Origin: Halorubrum sp. Hd13
GTDB lineage: Archaea; Halobacteriota; Halobacteria; Halobacteriales; Haloferacaceae
Length of the DNA: 64,000 bases
NCBI RefSeq assembly: GCF_002252755.1
Contig: NZ_NHOY01000116.1
Span: 51,421 to 115,420 of the forward strand
Direction: 5' to 3'
Of this stretch, positions 34,914 through 43,693 are shown in pieces (position 1 is the stretch's first letter; every line of letters begins with the position of its first letter). The notes under the pieces are model-generated. The model had not been told where the DNA came from and did not search any database. It was given only the letters and a program-made list of their open reading frames with translations. A program made the position numbers and the translations under genes.

Positions 34914-36713
34914 ATGAGTTCGGTTCCCGAACGAGCGGAGATCGACGAGGCGTACAAGTGGGACCTCCAGAGCATCTACGCGGACGACGTGGCGTGGGAG
35001 GCCGCCTACGAGACGGTCGCCGACCGAGTCGACGAGCTGCGGGACTACGAGGGGCGCGTCACCGAGGACGCCGCGACCCTGCTGGAGCTGCTCGAGCTCC
35101 GCGAGGAGGTCTTCCGGGAGCTCCAGCAGGTGACGACGTACGCCCGCCTGCGCAGCGCCGAGGACACGCGCAACCAGGAGTACCAGGCGATGTCGGCGAA
35201 GGCGTCCTCGCTGAGCTCCGAGGCGTCGAGCGCGGTCTCGTATCTCGAGCCCGAGCTGCAGTCGCTCACCGAGGGGGCGGTCGCGGAGTTCCTCGAAAGC
35301 GAACCCGCGCTGGAGACGTACGAGCACTACCTCGACGACGTGTTGCGCATGAAAGAACACACGCGCTCGGCGGAGGTGGAGGAGGTGCTCGCCGACCTCT
35401 CGGAGGTCACCGACGCCCCGAGCGAGATCTACTCGATGCTGACGAACGCCGACATGACGTACGGCGTCGTCGAGGACCCCGACGGCGAGGAGGTGGAGAT
35501 CACGCAGGCGAACTTCACGAAGCTCCAGACGAACCCGGACCGCGAGTTCCGCCGACGCGTCCACGAGACGTTCTACGAGCAGTGGGGCGACGTGCGTAAC
35601 ACGGTCGGCACCGCCCTCGAAAAGGCGGTCCGCGAGCACGCGACGAGCGCCGAGATCCGCGGCTACGACAGCGCCCGCGCGGCCGCGCTCGACGGCTCGA
35701 ACGTCCCGGTCGAGGTGTACGACACCCTCGTCGAGACGGTCGACGACAACCTCGACGTGCTCCACCGGCACGCGGGGCTGAAGGAACGTGCCCTCGGCGT
35801 CGATCGGCTGGAGAGCCACGACCTCTACATGTCGCTGACGGGCGACCAGGGTCCGGACGTCGAGTACGACCAGGCCCGCGAGTGGGTGATCGAGGCGGTC
35901 GCGCCGCTGGGCGAGGCGTACCAAGAGCGGATGGCGGAGGGGCTCGACTCGCGGTGGGTCGACGTGTACGAGAACCGCGGGAAGCGCTCCGGCGCGTTCT
36001 CGTCGGGCACCTACGACACCCAGCCGTACATCATGATGAACTACCAGGACGACATCGCCTCGATGTTCACGTTGGCTCACGAGCTCGGCCACTCGATGCA
36101 CTCCGAACTGGCCGGGGACGCCCAGCCGTGGCACGACGCGAGCTACGAGATCTTCGTCGCGGAGATCGCCTCCACGGTCAACGAGACGCTGCTCACCCAC
36201 CACCTGCTCGACACCGTCGAGGACGACGAGCTCCGGACGCACGTGCTCGACGAGTACCTCGAACGGTTCCGCTCGACGCTCTTCCGACAGACGATGTTCG
36301 CGAGCTTCGAACAGGAGATCCACGATCGCGTCGAGGCCGGCGACGCGCTCACGCCCGACGCCTTCGACGAGATCTACGCCGACCTGAAGGGCGACTACTA
36401 CGCGCCCGCCGAGCTGACCGGCGGCATCGAACGCGAGTGGGAGCGGATTCCGCACTTTTACTACAACTTCTACGTCTACCAGTACGCGACCGGCATCTCC
36501 GCGGCCGCCGCGATCGTCGAGCGCGTCCTCGACGAGGGCGAGTCCGCCGCCGCCGACTACCGCGAGATGCTCGCCGCGGGCGGCTCCGACTACCCGCTGA
36601 ACGTCGTCGAACTCGCGGGCATCGACATGGCCTCGCCGGACCCGATCGAGTCCGCCGTCGGGATCTACGACGACTACCTCGACGAGATCGCCGCGCTGCT
36701 CGACTTGGAGTAG
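34914..36713 (+). CDS. pepF: Oligoendopeptidase F (M3 family)
   Basis: A 599-residue cytoplasmic metallopeptidase that degrades oligopeptides. The zinc site is TLAHELGHSMHSEL near residue 385 with the downstream Glu in YEIFVAEIASTVNE. The N-terminal helical domain (ELLELREEVFRELQQVTTYARL) and the C-terminal YYNFYVYQYATGISAA match PepF of standard length. ATG at 34914 follows the acetyltransferase by 91 bases; no strong TATA box is obvious. Confidence 0.95.
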   Translation: MSSVPERAEIDEAYKWDLQSIYADDVAWEAAYETVADRVDELRDYEGRVTEDAATLLELLELREEVFRELQQVTTYARLRSAEDTRNQEYQAMSAKASSLSSEASSAVSYLEPELQSLTEGAVAEFLESEPALETYEHYLDDVLRMKEHTRSAEVEEVLADLSEVTDAPSEIYSMLTNADMTYGVVEDPDGEEVEITQANFTKLQTNPDREFRRRVHETFYEQWGDVRNTVGTALEKAVREHATSAEIRGYDSARAAALDGSNVPVEVYDTLVETVDDNLDVLHRHAGLKERALGVDRLESHDLYMSLTGDQGPDVEYDQAREWVIEAVAPLGEAYQERMAEGLDSRWVDVYENRGKRSGAFSSGTYDTQPYIMMNYQDDIASMFTLAHELGHSMHSELAGDAQPWHDASYEIFVAEIASTVNETLLTHHLLDTVEDDELRTHVLDEYLERFRSTLFRQTMFASFEQEIHDRVEAGDALTPDAFDEIYADLKGDYYAPAELTGGIEREWERIPHFYYNFYVYQYATGISAAAAIVERVLDEGESAAADYREMLAAGGSDYPLNVVELAGIDMASPDPIESAVGIYDDYLDEIAALLDLE

Positions 36714-36743
36714 TCCGGCGGCGGCAATCTGACTGACGCTCTC

Positions 36744-37030
36744 TTTTATAAACAGAACTGCGGTGGCGCGTGCCTGCGAGGCCGCTTCGTGGCCGAGCAG
36801 CACGCGCGAGGGAGTCGCTGGCTCCCGGAGCGAAGCGGAGGGTGCCAGCGACGAGGCTGGGGAGGCGTGAGGCGCTGTGCGGAGGGGGCGGGACTCAAAG
36901 GGGCAGTCGCGCTCGGCGAACCTCGGCGACGCAAGCACCGCAAGGAGTGAGCGAAGCGAACGACTGAGGAGCACAGCGAGCCGCGGGAGCCGAGCGCGAC
37001 TGGGGCTTTGGCGACGTTCTTCACCGATTC
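36744..37030 (+). ncRNA. Structured dispersed repeat, copy 1
   Basis: Starts at a TATA-like TTTTATAAAC and continues through stems GCGCGTG/CACGCGC (36766-36807) with an inner GGCC/GGCC hairpin, TCGCTGGC/GCCAGCGA (36815-36851) capped by GGAGCGAAGCGGA, and a perfect 13-bp closing stem 36905-36917/36989-37001. Constant linkers are GACGAGGCTGGGGAGGCGTG, GGGACTCAAAGGGGCAG and CTGGGGCTTTGG. Copy 2 at 59266-59550 has different but equally well-paired stems and the same linkers. That covariation argues for a folded RNA (or a folded mobile DNA). Minus-strand open frames across it are by-products. The strand follows the TATA box and is uncertain. The remaining gap to 37152 has an 8-bp inverted repeat TTATTTAT/ATAAATAA and the promoter of the next gene. 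Confidence 0.6.
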
Positions 37031-37152
37031 CGAGGAGTTATTTATGAATAAGCGACCGACGCGTCGTCGGAGTCCGCCGCCGTGTCGTCGACCGATGATA
37101 AATAATCACCGTCCCGGCACCGATTTACGCTTCCCCGAACACACACGGAGTA

Positions 37153-38310
37153 ATGGACGAACGCGTACGCGAGCACGCCGAGGTGCTCGTCGACTGGAGC
37201 GCGCGGGTCGAGCCCGGGGACGACGTCGTCGTCAGCGTCGCCGAGGACGCCCACGAGCTGGGCGTCGCCGTCGTCGAGGCGCTCGGCGAGCGCGGGGCGA
37301 CCGTCACGACGCTGTACGGCTCCGACGAGCTCTCCCGGGCGTACCTGAAGGGCGCCGAGGCGGGTGCCGACGGCGACGGCGCCGACGGCGACGGCGACGC
37401 GGTCCCCGACTTCGACGACGACCCGGCGGTCGACCGCGCGATCTTCGAGGCCGCCGACGCCTACCTCCGGATCGGGGGCGGTCGCAACACCACCGCGACC
37501 GCGGACGTGGCGAGCGAGACCCGGCAGGCGTACGCCAAGGCGCGAACGGGCGTCCGCGAGGCCCGGATGGACACCGACTGGGTGTCGACGGTCCACCCGA
37601 CCCGGAGCCTCGCCCAGCAGGCCGGGATGGCCTACGAGGAGTACCGCGACTTCGTCTACGACGCGGTCCTCCGCGACTGGGAGGCGCTCGCCGCCGAGAT
37701 GGCCCGGATGAAGGGGGTCCTCGACGCCGGCGAGGAGGTCCGACTCGTCACCGAGCGCGACGGCGCGCCCGACACCGACGTGACGATGTCGATCGCCGGC
37801 CGCACCGCGGTCAACTCGGCCGCCTCCGTGGCGTACGACTCGCACAATCTGCCGAGCGGCGAGGTGTTCACCGCCCCGTTCGACACCGCGGGCGAGGCGT
37901 TCTTCGACGTGCCGATGACGATCGACGCGACCCGCGTCCGGGACGTGCACCTCGTCTTCGAGGGCGGCGAGGTCGTCGACTTCGCGGCCGAGACCGGCGA
38001 GGACGCGCTCGCGGGCGTCCTCGACACCGATCCGGGCGCCCGGCGGCTCGGCGAACTCGGCATCGGGATGAACCGCGGGATCGACCGCTTCACCGACTCG
38101 ATCCTCTTCGACGAGAAGATGGGCGACACGGTCCACATGGCGGTCGGTCGCGCCTACGGCGCCTGCCTCCCCGAGGGGGAGTCGGGCAACGACAGCGCGG
38201 TCCACGTCGACATGATAACCGACGTGAGCGAGCGCTCCCGGATGGAGGTCGACGGCGAGGTCGTCCAGCGGAACGGGACGTTCCGGTGGGAGGAGGGGTT
38301 CGAGGGTTGA
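37153..38310 (+). CDS. M29-family aminopeptidase
   Basis: A 385-residue thermophilic-type (AmpS/M29) metalloaminopeptidase. The dinuclear metal ligands are in LPSGEVFTAP, FDEKMGDTVHMAVG and VHVDMITD, in the spacing of the family. An acidic low-complexity insert, GADGDGADGDGDAVPD, sits near residue 70 and is absent from most relatives. ATG 37153 is preceded by GATTTAC at about 37120-37126. The stop codon TGA falls exactly at the boundary of the following insertion element. Confidence 0.88.
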   Translation: MDERVREHAEVLVDWSARVEPGDDVVVSVAEDAHELGVAVVEALGERGATVTTLYGSDELSRAYLKGAEAGADGDGADGDGDAVPDFDDDPAVDRAIFEAADAYLRIGGGRNTTATADVASETRQAYAKARTGVREARMDTDWVSTVHPTRSLAQQAGMAYEEYRDFVYDAVLRDWEALAAEMARMKGVLDAGEEVRLVTERDGAPDTDVTMSIAGRTAVNSAASVAYDSHNLPSGEVFTAPFDTAGEAFFDVPMTIDATRVRDVHLVFEGGEVVDFAAETGEDALAGVLDTDPGARRLGELGIGMNRGIDRFTDSILFDEKMGDTVHMAVGRAYGACLPEGESGNDSAVHVDMITDVSERSRMEVDGEVVQRNGTFRWEEGFEG

Positions 38311-38618
38311 CATCCTCTCCGCCCTGAAGGGCGAAGATTCCCACGGCACCGTACCGCTGGGTTGGGGTGTTTACGGTTTGTAGCTGTCCCGGTGACGGCT
38401 ACTGGCTGTGTCAATCAGCCGTTACTCCTATCCCGACTTGGGATTCAGAGGTACTTCTTACTGCATCCCGATATTGTCCGATTAGGTGGGCGGTAGACCG
38501 CCTCGGCTACCTAGTAGTATGACAATCACTCAGTTAAAACACCCGACCAGAAGTTTCTGGTTACTGTAGAGAACTGTCGGATTCATCCCCGCGCTGAAGC
38601 GCGAGGCTTTCTCCTTGA
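38311..38618. mobile_element. Transposase-less IS200/IS605-type element (MITE)
   Basis: About 305 bases without a gene. One end has CTCTCC-CGCCCT-ga-AGGGCG-aagattcc (hairpin 38320-38333), the other ATCCC-CGCGCT-ga-AGCGCG-aggctttctcc (hairpin 38590-38603). Such subterminal hairpins are the ends recognised by Y1 transposases in haloarchaeal IS200/IS605 and IS1341-type elements. On the minus strand the first end still reads TVPWESSPFRAERMS, like the C-terminal relic left by TnpB genes. An internal stem GGCGGT/ACCGCC lies at 38489-38502. It must be moved in trans. Exact borders are approximate. Confidence 0.72.
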
Positions 38619-38637
38619 TTCTCCGTAACCCCGGTCT

Positions 38638-38695
38638 CGACTCGCCGCGCTACTGCACCACAGACTCGACTCGTCGCCCTACTGCACCACGGACC
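38638..38695. repeat. 29-bp imperfect tandem duplication
   Basis: CGACTCGCCGCGCTACTGCA... is repeated once directly, with a few differences, beside the insertion element. The second copy contains the stop codon of the small zinc-finger gene, so the duplication may have followed the insertion or altered the gene's end. Confidence 0.6.
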
Positions 38696-38843
38696 GTTCA
38701 GCGGAGTCCGCGGGCGTCGACGTGTCCGGACGCTCCGTCACCGCGCCCCACTCCTCGGAACACGTCACGCAGAGGTAGTAGGCGAACCCGTCGACGTCGC
38801 AATGGCGGACCGGCGCGTCGGTGCCGCACCTCTCACAGTTCAT
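38679..38843 (-). CDS. Small zinc-finger protein
   Basis: A 54-residue protein with CERC near the start and CVTC about 20 residues on, plus His and Cys in RHCDVDG, enough for one or two zinc sites. ATG at 38843 has a TATA-like AAGTATTT about 27 bases upstream on the minus strand. It is another haloarchaeal micro-protein without known role. Confidence 0.65.
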   Translation of the reverse strand: MNCERCGTDAPVRHCDVDGFAYYLCVTCSEEWGAVTERPDTSTPADSAERSVVQ

Positions 38844-38966
38844 GCGAAGTTCCTTCGACAACCGACACAAATACTTTCTGTTCCTGATCTCACGATCCCG
38901 AACGATCGTGAAACCGTCGGATCGGGCGGTTTCGCCGGCAGACGGTTCCGCAGGGGAACGGTTCGG

Positions 38967-40703
38967 CTAGCGCAGCGCGTCGAGGTCGAACTCGAAGGCC
39001 GCGACCGGGACCTCGAGGTCGTGCTCGACGAGGACCGCGGGATGGACCTCGCCGATCACGCCGACCCGCTCGCCGTCGATCTCGACCGCGGCGGTCCGCC
39101 CGTCGATGAACGACGGGTGCTCGGTGCGGGGCGTCGCGAGCTCCGCCCCGAAGTCGTCGCACACCGCCTGTAGGCGCCCCTTCGCGGCCTCGTAGGAGGC
39201 GTCGCGCCGGGCGACCGCGCCGGCGACGTGGCGGCGCTCGGCGACGTTCGTGTTCTCCGAGTCGTCGCGCTCGGCGACGAAGCCCACCTCCGCGACGTCC
39301 TGCGGGTACGCGTTGTGAGTGTTCCGCTCCAACAGCAGCACGAGCGAGGGGAGCGCCCACGTGCGGAGCTGGGTGTACTCCTCGCTGTACGGCTCCGTGA
39401 TCTCGACGGGCTCGCCGCCGCCGAAGGCGGCGCTCCCCGGCTCCACGTTCATCCGGTCGTAGTTCTCCGTCCCGCTCGTCATGTGGAAGTTGAGCAGGTC
39501 CTCGAAGCCGAGCCCGACGAGGCTCGTCCGGACCGCGTCCTCCAGCCGGGAGCGCTCGTGGCGCCCGCCGACGGTCCCCACGTCGGGGTAGCGCGGCTCC
39601 AGCTCGTCGAAGCCGTAGGCGCGACCCACGTCGTCGACTAAGTCGAGCGGGTGGAGGACGTCGACGCGGTACGGCGGGATCTCCACCTCGTAGGTGACGT
39701 CCTCGTCGAGCGTGTACGAGGCGTCGAGGCCGGCGCGCTCGAAGCAGTCCACGACCTCTTCCGGCTCGAAGTCGACGCCGAGAAGCGTCTCGATCCGGTC
39801 GTGGCCGACGGACTTCTCGTCGAGGTCGAGGTTCGGACGGACGAGCTCGGCGCCGTACTCGCTCGGGGCGGCCGCGCCGTCGGCGTAGTTCACCTTCACC
39901 TCCTCGATGGTCGCGCCGCGGGCGGAGAGCGCGTAACAGACGATGTTACACATTCGGTCGATCGTCCACTGGTCGGTGCCGGTGAGCTCGACGAACAGCT
40001 CGCGCGAGCCCGTCGTCACCTCGGTCCGCTTCCCGTTGATGACGGGCGGGAACGAGAAGAGGCCGAGCTCGTCGTAGATCGCGGGGTACCGCTCCAGGTC
40101 CGCGACGAGGTCGGCGTACGTCCGTCCCGTGTCGTGCTCGTCGAGCACCGCGGCGGGGGTCAGCTCGTCGTTCGCGTCCAGCGGAACGAACGTGTCGCCG
40201 TCGGGCTCGACGCCGCGGTAGGTGATCGACGGCTCCGACCCCTCCTGGAGCGGCGCGCCCTTGAGCATCGCGAGGTCGTGGATCCCGATCGCGCCCTTCG
40301 CGCGGCCGCGACCCATCGTCGCGTGGAGCTTCTCTTGGAGCTGGATCAGCGACTCGAGCGCGCCCTCGTCGAGGTCGACGCCGCGGATCACGGCCCCCGT
40401 CACGTAGGGGCGCTCGTCCGGCACGGAGTCGTCGACCTCGATCGTCCACTCGGGGTCGTTCGTCTCGGGGACGTAGACGCCGCGGTCGTCGCCGTGGTGG
40501 TAGCGCAGCGAGCGCGCCACGCCCTCCACGGAGAGGCGGTCCAGCCTGTCGGGCGCGAACTCGAACTGGAGGAGGCCGTCGTCGGTCTCCCCCTCGAACT
40601 CTAAGCCGAGCCCGAACAGGTCCTCTTTGAACTCGTCGTCGCTCGCGTCGGTGCGACCGGTGAGCCCGCGCAGCTCGTCCGTGTCGATGTCGACGACGGG
40701 CAT
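38967..40703 (-). CDS. pheT: Phenylalanyl-tRNA synthetase beta subunit
   Basis: A 578-residue archaeal/eukaryal-type PheT. It has the B3/B4 editing-like region (VTGAVIRGVDLDEGALESLIQLQEKLH), B5 (VEIPPYRVDVLHPLDLVDDVGRAYGFD) and the catalytic-like module, and lacks the extra N- and C-terminal domains of bacterial PheT, as expected. ATG at 40703 overlaps the pheS stop by one base (TGATG), so the subunits are translationally coupled. Together they charge tRNA-Phe. Confidence 0.95.
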   Translation of the reverse strand: MPVVDIDTDELRGLTGRTDASDDEFKEDLFGLGLEFEGETDDGLLQFEFAPDRLDRLSVEGVARSLRYHHGDDRGVYVPETNDPEWTIEVDDSVPDERPYVTGAVIRGVDLDEGALESLIQLQEKLHATMGRGRAKGAIGIHDLAMLKGAPLQEGSEPSITYRGVEPDGDTFVPLDANDELTPAAVLDEHDTGRTYADLVADLERYPAIYDELGLFSFPPVINGKRTEVTTGSRELFVELTGTDQWTIDRMCNIVCYALSARGATIEEVKVNYADGAAAPSEYGAELVRPNLDLDEKSVGHDRIETLLGVDFEPEEVVDCFERAGLDASYTLDEDVTYEVEIPPYRVDVLHPLDLVDDVGRAYGFDELEPRYPDVGTVGGRHERSRLEDAVRTSLVGLGFEDLLNFHMTSGTENYDRMNVEPGSAAFGGGEPVEITEPYSEEYTQLRTWALPSLVLLLERNTHNAYPQDVAEVGFVAERDDSENTNVAERRHVAGAVARRDASYEAAKGRLQAVCDDFGAELATPRTEHPSFIDGRTAAVEIDGERVGVIGEVHPAVLVEHDLEVPVAAFEFDLDALR

Positions 40704-42211
40704 CAGTAGCTCACCTCCGCGTCCCGCAGGAACTCGATGTCGGCAAGGGTCCCGTGGAGGTCGCGGATGTCCTCCGCGCCCGTGGTGAGCATGGCGAGCC
40801 GTTCGAGGGCGAGCCCCCACGCCATCACGTCGCAGTCGACGCCGAGCGGCCCGGTGACCTCCTCGCGGAAGACGCCGGAGTTCCCGATCTCGATCTCCTC
40901 GCCCGTCTCCGGATGCTCGCCGAACAGCTCGAAGGAGGGCTCGGTGTACGGGTTGTAGTGCGGCTTGAACCGGATGTCGGTGATGCCGAACTGCCGGTAG
41001 AACTCCTCGAAGGTGCCCATCAGGTCGCGCACCGAGAGGTCCTCGGCCATCACCCACCCCTCGATCTGGAAGAACTCCAGCAGGTGCGTCGGGTCGAGCG
41101 TGTCGTTGCGGTACACCTTCTCCACGGAGAAGTAGCGCTGCGGGGGGTCGAGATCCGCGCCGGCGATCCCCGAGAGGTACCGCATCGACAGCGAGGTAGT
41201 GTGGCCGCGTAAGGCGACCTCGCGGGCGAACTCCTCGGACCACGGCGAGTGGTAGCCGTCGCCGTCCTCGCCCCACCCCTCCCGGTGGGCCGTCTCGACG
41301 CGGTCGATCAGCTCCTCCGGGATCTCGTCCATCGGGTCGACGTCCAGCGCGAACCGGTCCCAGTGGGTCCGCGCCGGGTGGTCCTGGGGCATGAACAGGC
41401 AGTCGTTGATCCAGAAGTCGCTGTCGGCGTGGGGGCCCTCCATCTCCTGGAACCCCATGCCGACGAGGACGTCCTTCACGCGGTCGGCCGTCCGGCGGAG
41501 CACGTGCTTCCGCCCGCCGCGCGTCGTCGGGGCGTCGGCCTTGACGTTGTACTCGGAGAACTCCACGTCGCGCCACTCGCCGCTGGCGAGCAGCTCTGGC
41601 GTGAGCTCCGAGACGGCCTCGGCCGCCTCGACGCCCGTCATCAGGGCGTCGACGCCGTCGTCGGTGAGCGTCACCGAGCGCGTCACCGACTCGCCGCGGT
41701 CGACGAGCCCGCGGGAGTCCAACCGCTCGAGGACGGCGTCGTCGGCCCCGGGGTCGTCGCCGGCGGCGAGCGCCGCGAGCGCGGCCCCCTCCGGGTCGGC
41801 GTCGGGGTCGGCGTCGGGGTCGACCCGAAGCTCGCCGGAGTCGATCGACCCGAATCCCTTCCGGGCGAAGTTCGAGAGCGCGATGTCGACCTCGGGTCCG
41901 TCGAGGTCGGCCTCGCCGATGACCCGCCCCATCGATACCGGCGCCTCGCCGGCGTCGAGCGCGAGCCCGGCCCGGTAGAGCCGCGTCTCCGGAAGCCCGT
42001 CGTCGACGTAGCGTCGGCCTTCGTCGGTGAGATCGAGGGTCTCGGCGGTGCGCTCGGCGACGGAGCACAGCCCCTCGTCGCGGAGGTCGAAGGCGGCGCC
42101 GACGACGGTCTCGGGCTTCAACCCCGTCTCCGCCGCGATCTCGTCTATCGTCCGTTCGTCCGTCGCGCTCGCGGCCTCGAGGACCGCGAGCTGTCGTTCC
42201 GGGAGTCGCAT
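40703..42211 (-). CDS. pheS: Phenylalanyl-tRNA synthetase alpha subunit
   Basis: A 502-residue catalytic subunit. N-terminal winged-helix repeats (RLPERQLAVLEAASATDERT and on) recognise tRNA. The class II core has motif 1 near MGFQEMEGPHADSDFWINDCLFMPQDHPAR, motif 2 QRYFSVEKVYRNDTLDPTHLLEFFQIEGW and motif 3 MAWGLALERLAM. I chose ATG at 42211 (MRLPERQ) where family similarity starts; ATG at 42226 adds five residues. An acidic repeat (DPDADPDADP) interrupts the N-terminal domain. Confidence 0.94.
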   Translation of the reverse strand: MRLPERQLAVLEAASATDERTIDEIAAETGLKPETVVGAAFDLRDEGLCSVAERTAETLDLTDEGRRYVDDGLPETRLYRAGLALDAGEAPVSMGRVIGEADLDGPEVDIALSNFARKGFGSIDSGELRVDPDADPDADPEGAALAALAAGDDPGADDAVLERLDSRGLVDRGESVTRSVTLTDDGVDALMTGVEAAEAVSELTPELLASGEWRDVEFSEYNVKADAPTTRGGRKHVLRRTADRVKDVLVGMGFQEMEGPHADSDFWINDCLFMPQDHPARTHWDRFALDVDPMDEIPEELIDRVETAHREGWGEDGDGYHSPWSEEFAREVALRGHTTSLSMRYLSGIAGADLDPPQRYFSVEKVYRNDTLDPTHLLEFFQIEGWVMAEDLSVRDLMGTFEEFYRQFGITDIRFKPHYNPYTEPSFELFGEHPETGEEIEIGNSGVFREEVTGPLGVDCDVMAWGLALERLAMLTTGAEDIRDLHGTLADIEFLRDAEVSY

Positions 42212-42571
42212 TCGAGTTGTATCCATACGCGTGTGGCTGGTTGGTAACGGTTCCGGCACGTCGCCGTCGCGGGACGACACGGGTCGGTTCGGCTCCCGCC
42301 CGACCGTCCCGTCCGCCGAACCACGCGGTTTCGCCGCCCGGCCGCGGGGCGGGTCCGCCGCGCGTCAGTTAGTTAAAAAAGAACCCGAACGCGTCGCCGT
42401 CGGCTCTCCGGGCGATACCCGCCGTGGGGCGTCCGAGTGACATGTTACCTGATGTCTCGCGCAGGGCGTTAACGGTTTGTCTCCGGCCGATCCATCCGTC
42501 GGATCGCCCGAATTATCATATTTGATTAACGACGGCGAGCGTTTATATACTGGTTCGCCGACAGGACGGGT
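42212..42571. other. Divergent promoter region of pheST and the HalOD1 gene
   Basis: A 360-base gap with no supported gene. On the minus strand TTTTTTAACT (42371-42380) could drive pheST, leaving a leader of about 135 bases. On the plus strand TTTATATA (42542-42549) is 26 bases before ATG 42572. I see no T-box-like or tRNA-like structure in the pheST leader. Confidence 0.5.
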
Positions 42572-42877
42572 ATGAGCAGTGTTCCGTCAAACGCTTCCGA
42601 CGCCGGTTCGCTCCCCGGACCGGTCCGGGTCGCCCACGGCTCCGACGACCGCCCGGCGAGCCAGGCGGTCGTCGAGGCCGTCGCAGACCTCGTCGGGGTC
42701 GACCCCGACGCGCTCGCCGACGAGGCCGACATCGTCCTGTACGACCACGTCGACCCCGACGCGCTCGACGCGCTCGTCGAGCACCGTTCGGACGAGGGAT
42801 TCTCCCTCTCGTTTTCCGTCGCCGGGTACGACGTCCGAGTCGACGCCGGCGAGGCCGTCGCTCGGCCCGCCGAGTAA
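42572..42877 (+). CDS. HalOD1 output-domain protein
   Basis: A 101-residue stand-alone HalOD1 domain: SQAVVEAVADLVGVDPDALADE, then IVLYDHVDPDALDALVEHR and the terminal strands FSLSFSVAGYDVRVD. This domain is found in haloarchaeal signalling proteins as an output module of unknown partner. The leaderless start is backed by TTTATATA 26 bases upstream. Confidence 0.85.
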   Translation: MSSVPSNASDAGSLPGPVRVAHGSDDRPASQAVVEAVADLVGVDPDALADEADIVLYDHVDPDALDALVEHRSDEGFSLSFSVAGYDVRVDAGEAVARPAE

Positions 42878-42915
42878 CGACGGCCGAGTACCGACCGCCG
42901 ACCGTTCCCGTCGCG

Positions 42916-43632
42916 TCAGTCGTCCGATCCCGCCCGTTCTCGAAGCGCCGCGATCCGATCGCCGAGCGGCGGCTGTACCTCGAACCACGTCGACCAGTCG
43001 CCCCTCGCTGGCTCGACCCCTCGAACCGCGGCGACGCGCTCGAAGGCGTCGGCGACGCGGCCCGCGCCGACCGCGTCCGCGGCGCGGTCGTCGGCGGCGT
43101 ACTGCACCCGTCGGCCGACCCAGAACGCGACGAGCGCCACGGCGACGAGCGACGCGAACCCGGCCTGAAACGGCACCGCGACCGTCACGATCGCCGCCAG
43201 CACTCCGAGCACCGCCGCGATCGAGACCGCGCGGAACTCGCCGTAGTACGTCTCCACGCGCCCCGCCTCGGCCGCGAGGAGGCCGATCGCGACGTCCTCG
43301 TCGAGGCCGTCGAGCACGCTCTCCGTGAGGAACAGGACCCGCCTGCCGGGCGGTCCGCGAACGGCGATGTCGACACGTCCGATCCCCGCGCCGTCCCCGT
43401 TCGTCGCCGCCCCGTCGGCAGTCTCTTCGTCTCCCGTCGCCCCGCCGTCGGTCTCGATCGCGATCCGCTCGATGTCGAGCCCGGCGGTTTCGCGGAGCGA
43501 GGCGAGTCGCTTCCGCTCACCGTCAGTCGGCTCCCGCAGGTCGCGGAAGCGGTCGGCGGCGTACAGCGGTCCGACCTCGACCGCGAGGAAGCCGACGACG
43601 GCGACGCCGACGAGGAACGCGACCGTGAACAT
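42916..43632 (-). CDS. Membrane protein resembling a degenerate M48 (HtpX) peptidase
   Basis: A 238-residue protein with an N-terminal membrane segment (TVAFLVGVAVVGFLAVEV) and two more at about 130-175. In HtpX-like proteases the zinc motif HExxH follows a phrase like LxxEELxAVLAHELGH; here the corresponding text is LDGLDEDVAIGLLAAEAGRVETYYGEF, so both His and the Glu of HExxH are gone. ADDRAADAVGA matches the third-ligand region. If the resemblance is real, it is a pseudo-peptidase. It ends the unknown operon-like run toward mcm. Confidence 0.6.
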   Translation of the reverse strand: MFTVAFLVGVAVVGFLAVEVGPLYAADRFRDLREPTDGERKRLASLRETAGLDIERIAIETDGGATGDEETADGAATNGDGAGIGRVDIAVRGPPGRRVLFLTESVLDGLDEDVAIGLLAAEAGRVETYYGEFRAVSIAAVLGVLAAIVTVAVPFQAGFASLVAVALVAFWVGRRVQYAADDRAADAVGAGRVADAFERVAAVRGVEPARGDWSTWFEVQPPLGDRIAALRERAGSDD

Positions 43633-43693
43633 GGCTCCCCCTCGGTCCCGGACCGAATAAAGCGACCCGATGTTCCGCGCGCTCGGCGCTCAG

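Noticed and set aside
36746..37024. Minus-strand frame across structured repeat copy 1 (and a similar one across copy 2)
   Set aside because: Both frames are Arg/Pro/Ser-rich and follow the repeat, whose stems vary in a pairing-preserving way; the peptides are by-products of a folded nucleic acid.
37038..37104. Inverted repeat TTATTTAT/ATAAATAA upstream of the aminopeptidase gene as a terminator
   Set aside because: The arms are short and separated by 51 bases, and haloarchaeal termination does not rely on such structures; it may be chance in an A+T-rich promoter region.
41249..42247. Long plus-strand frame opposite pheS
   Set aside because: It is a shadow of pheS; the composition is not that of a halophilic protein.
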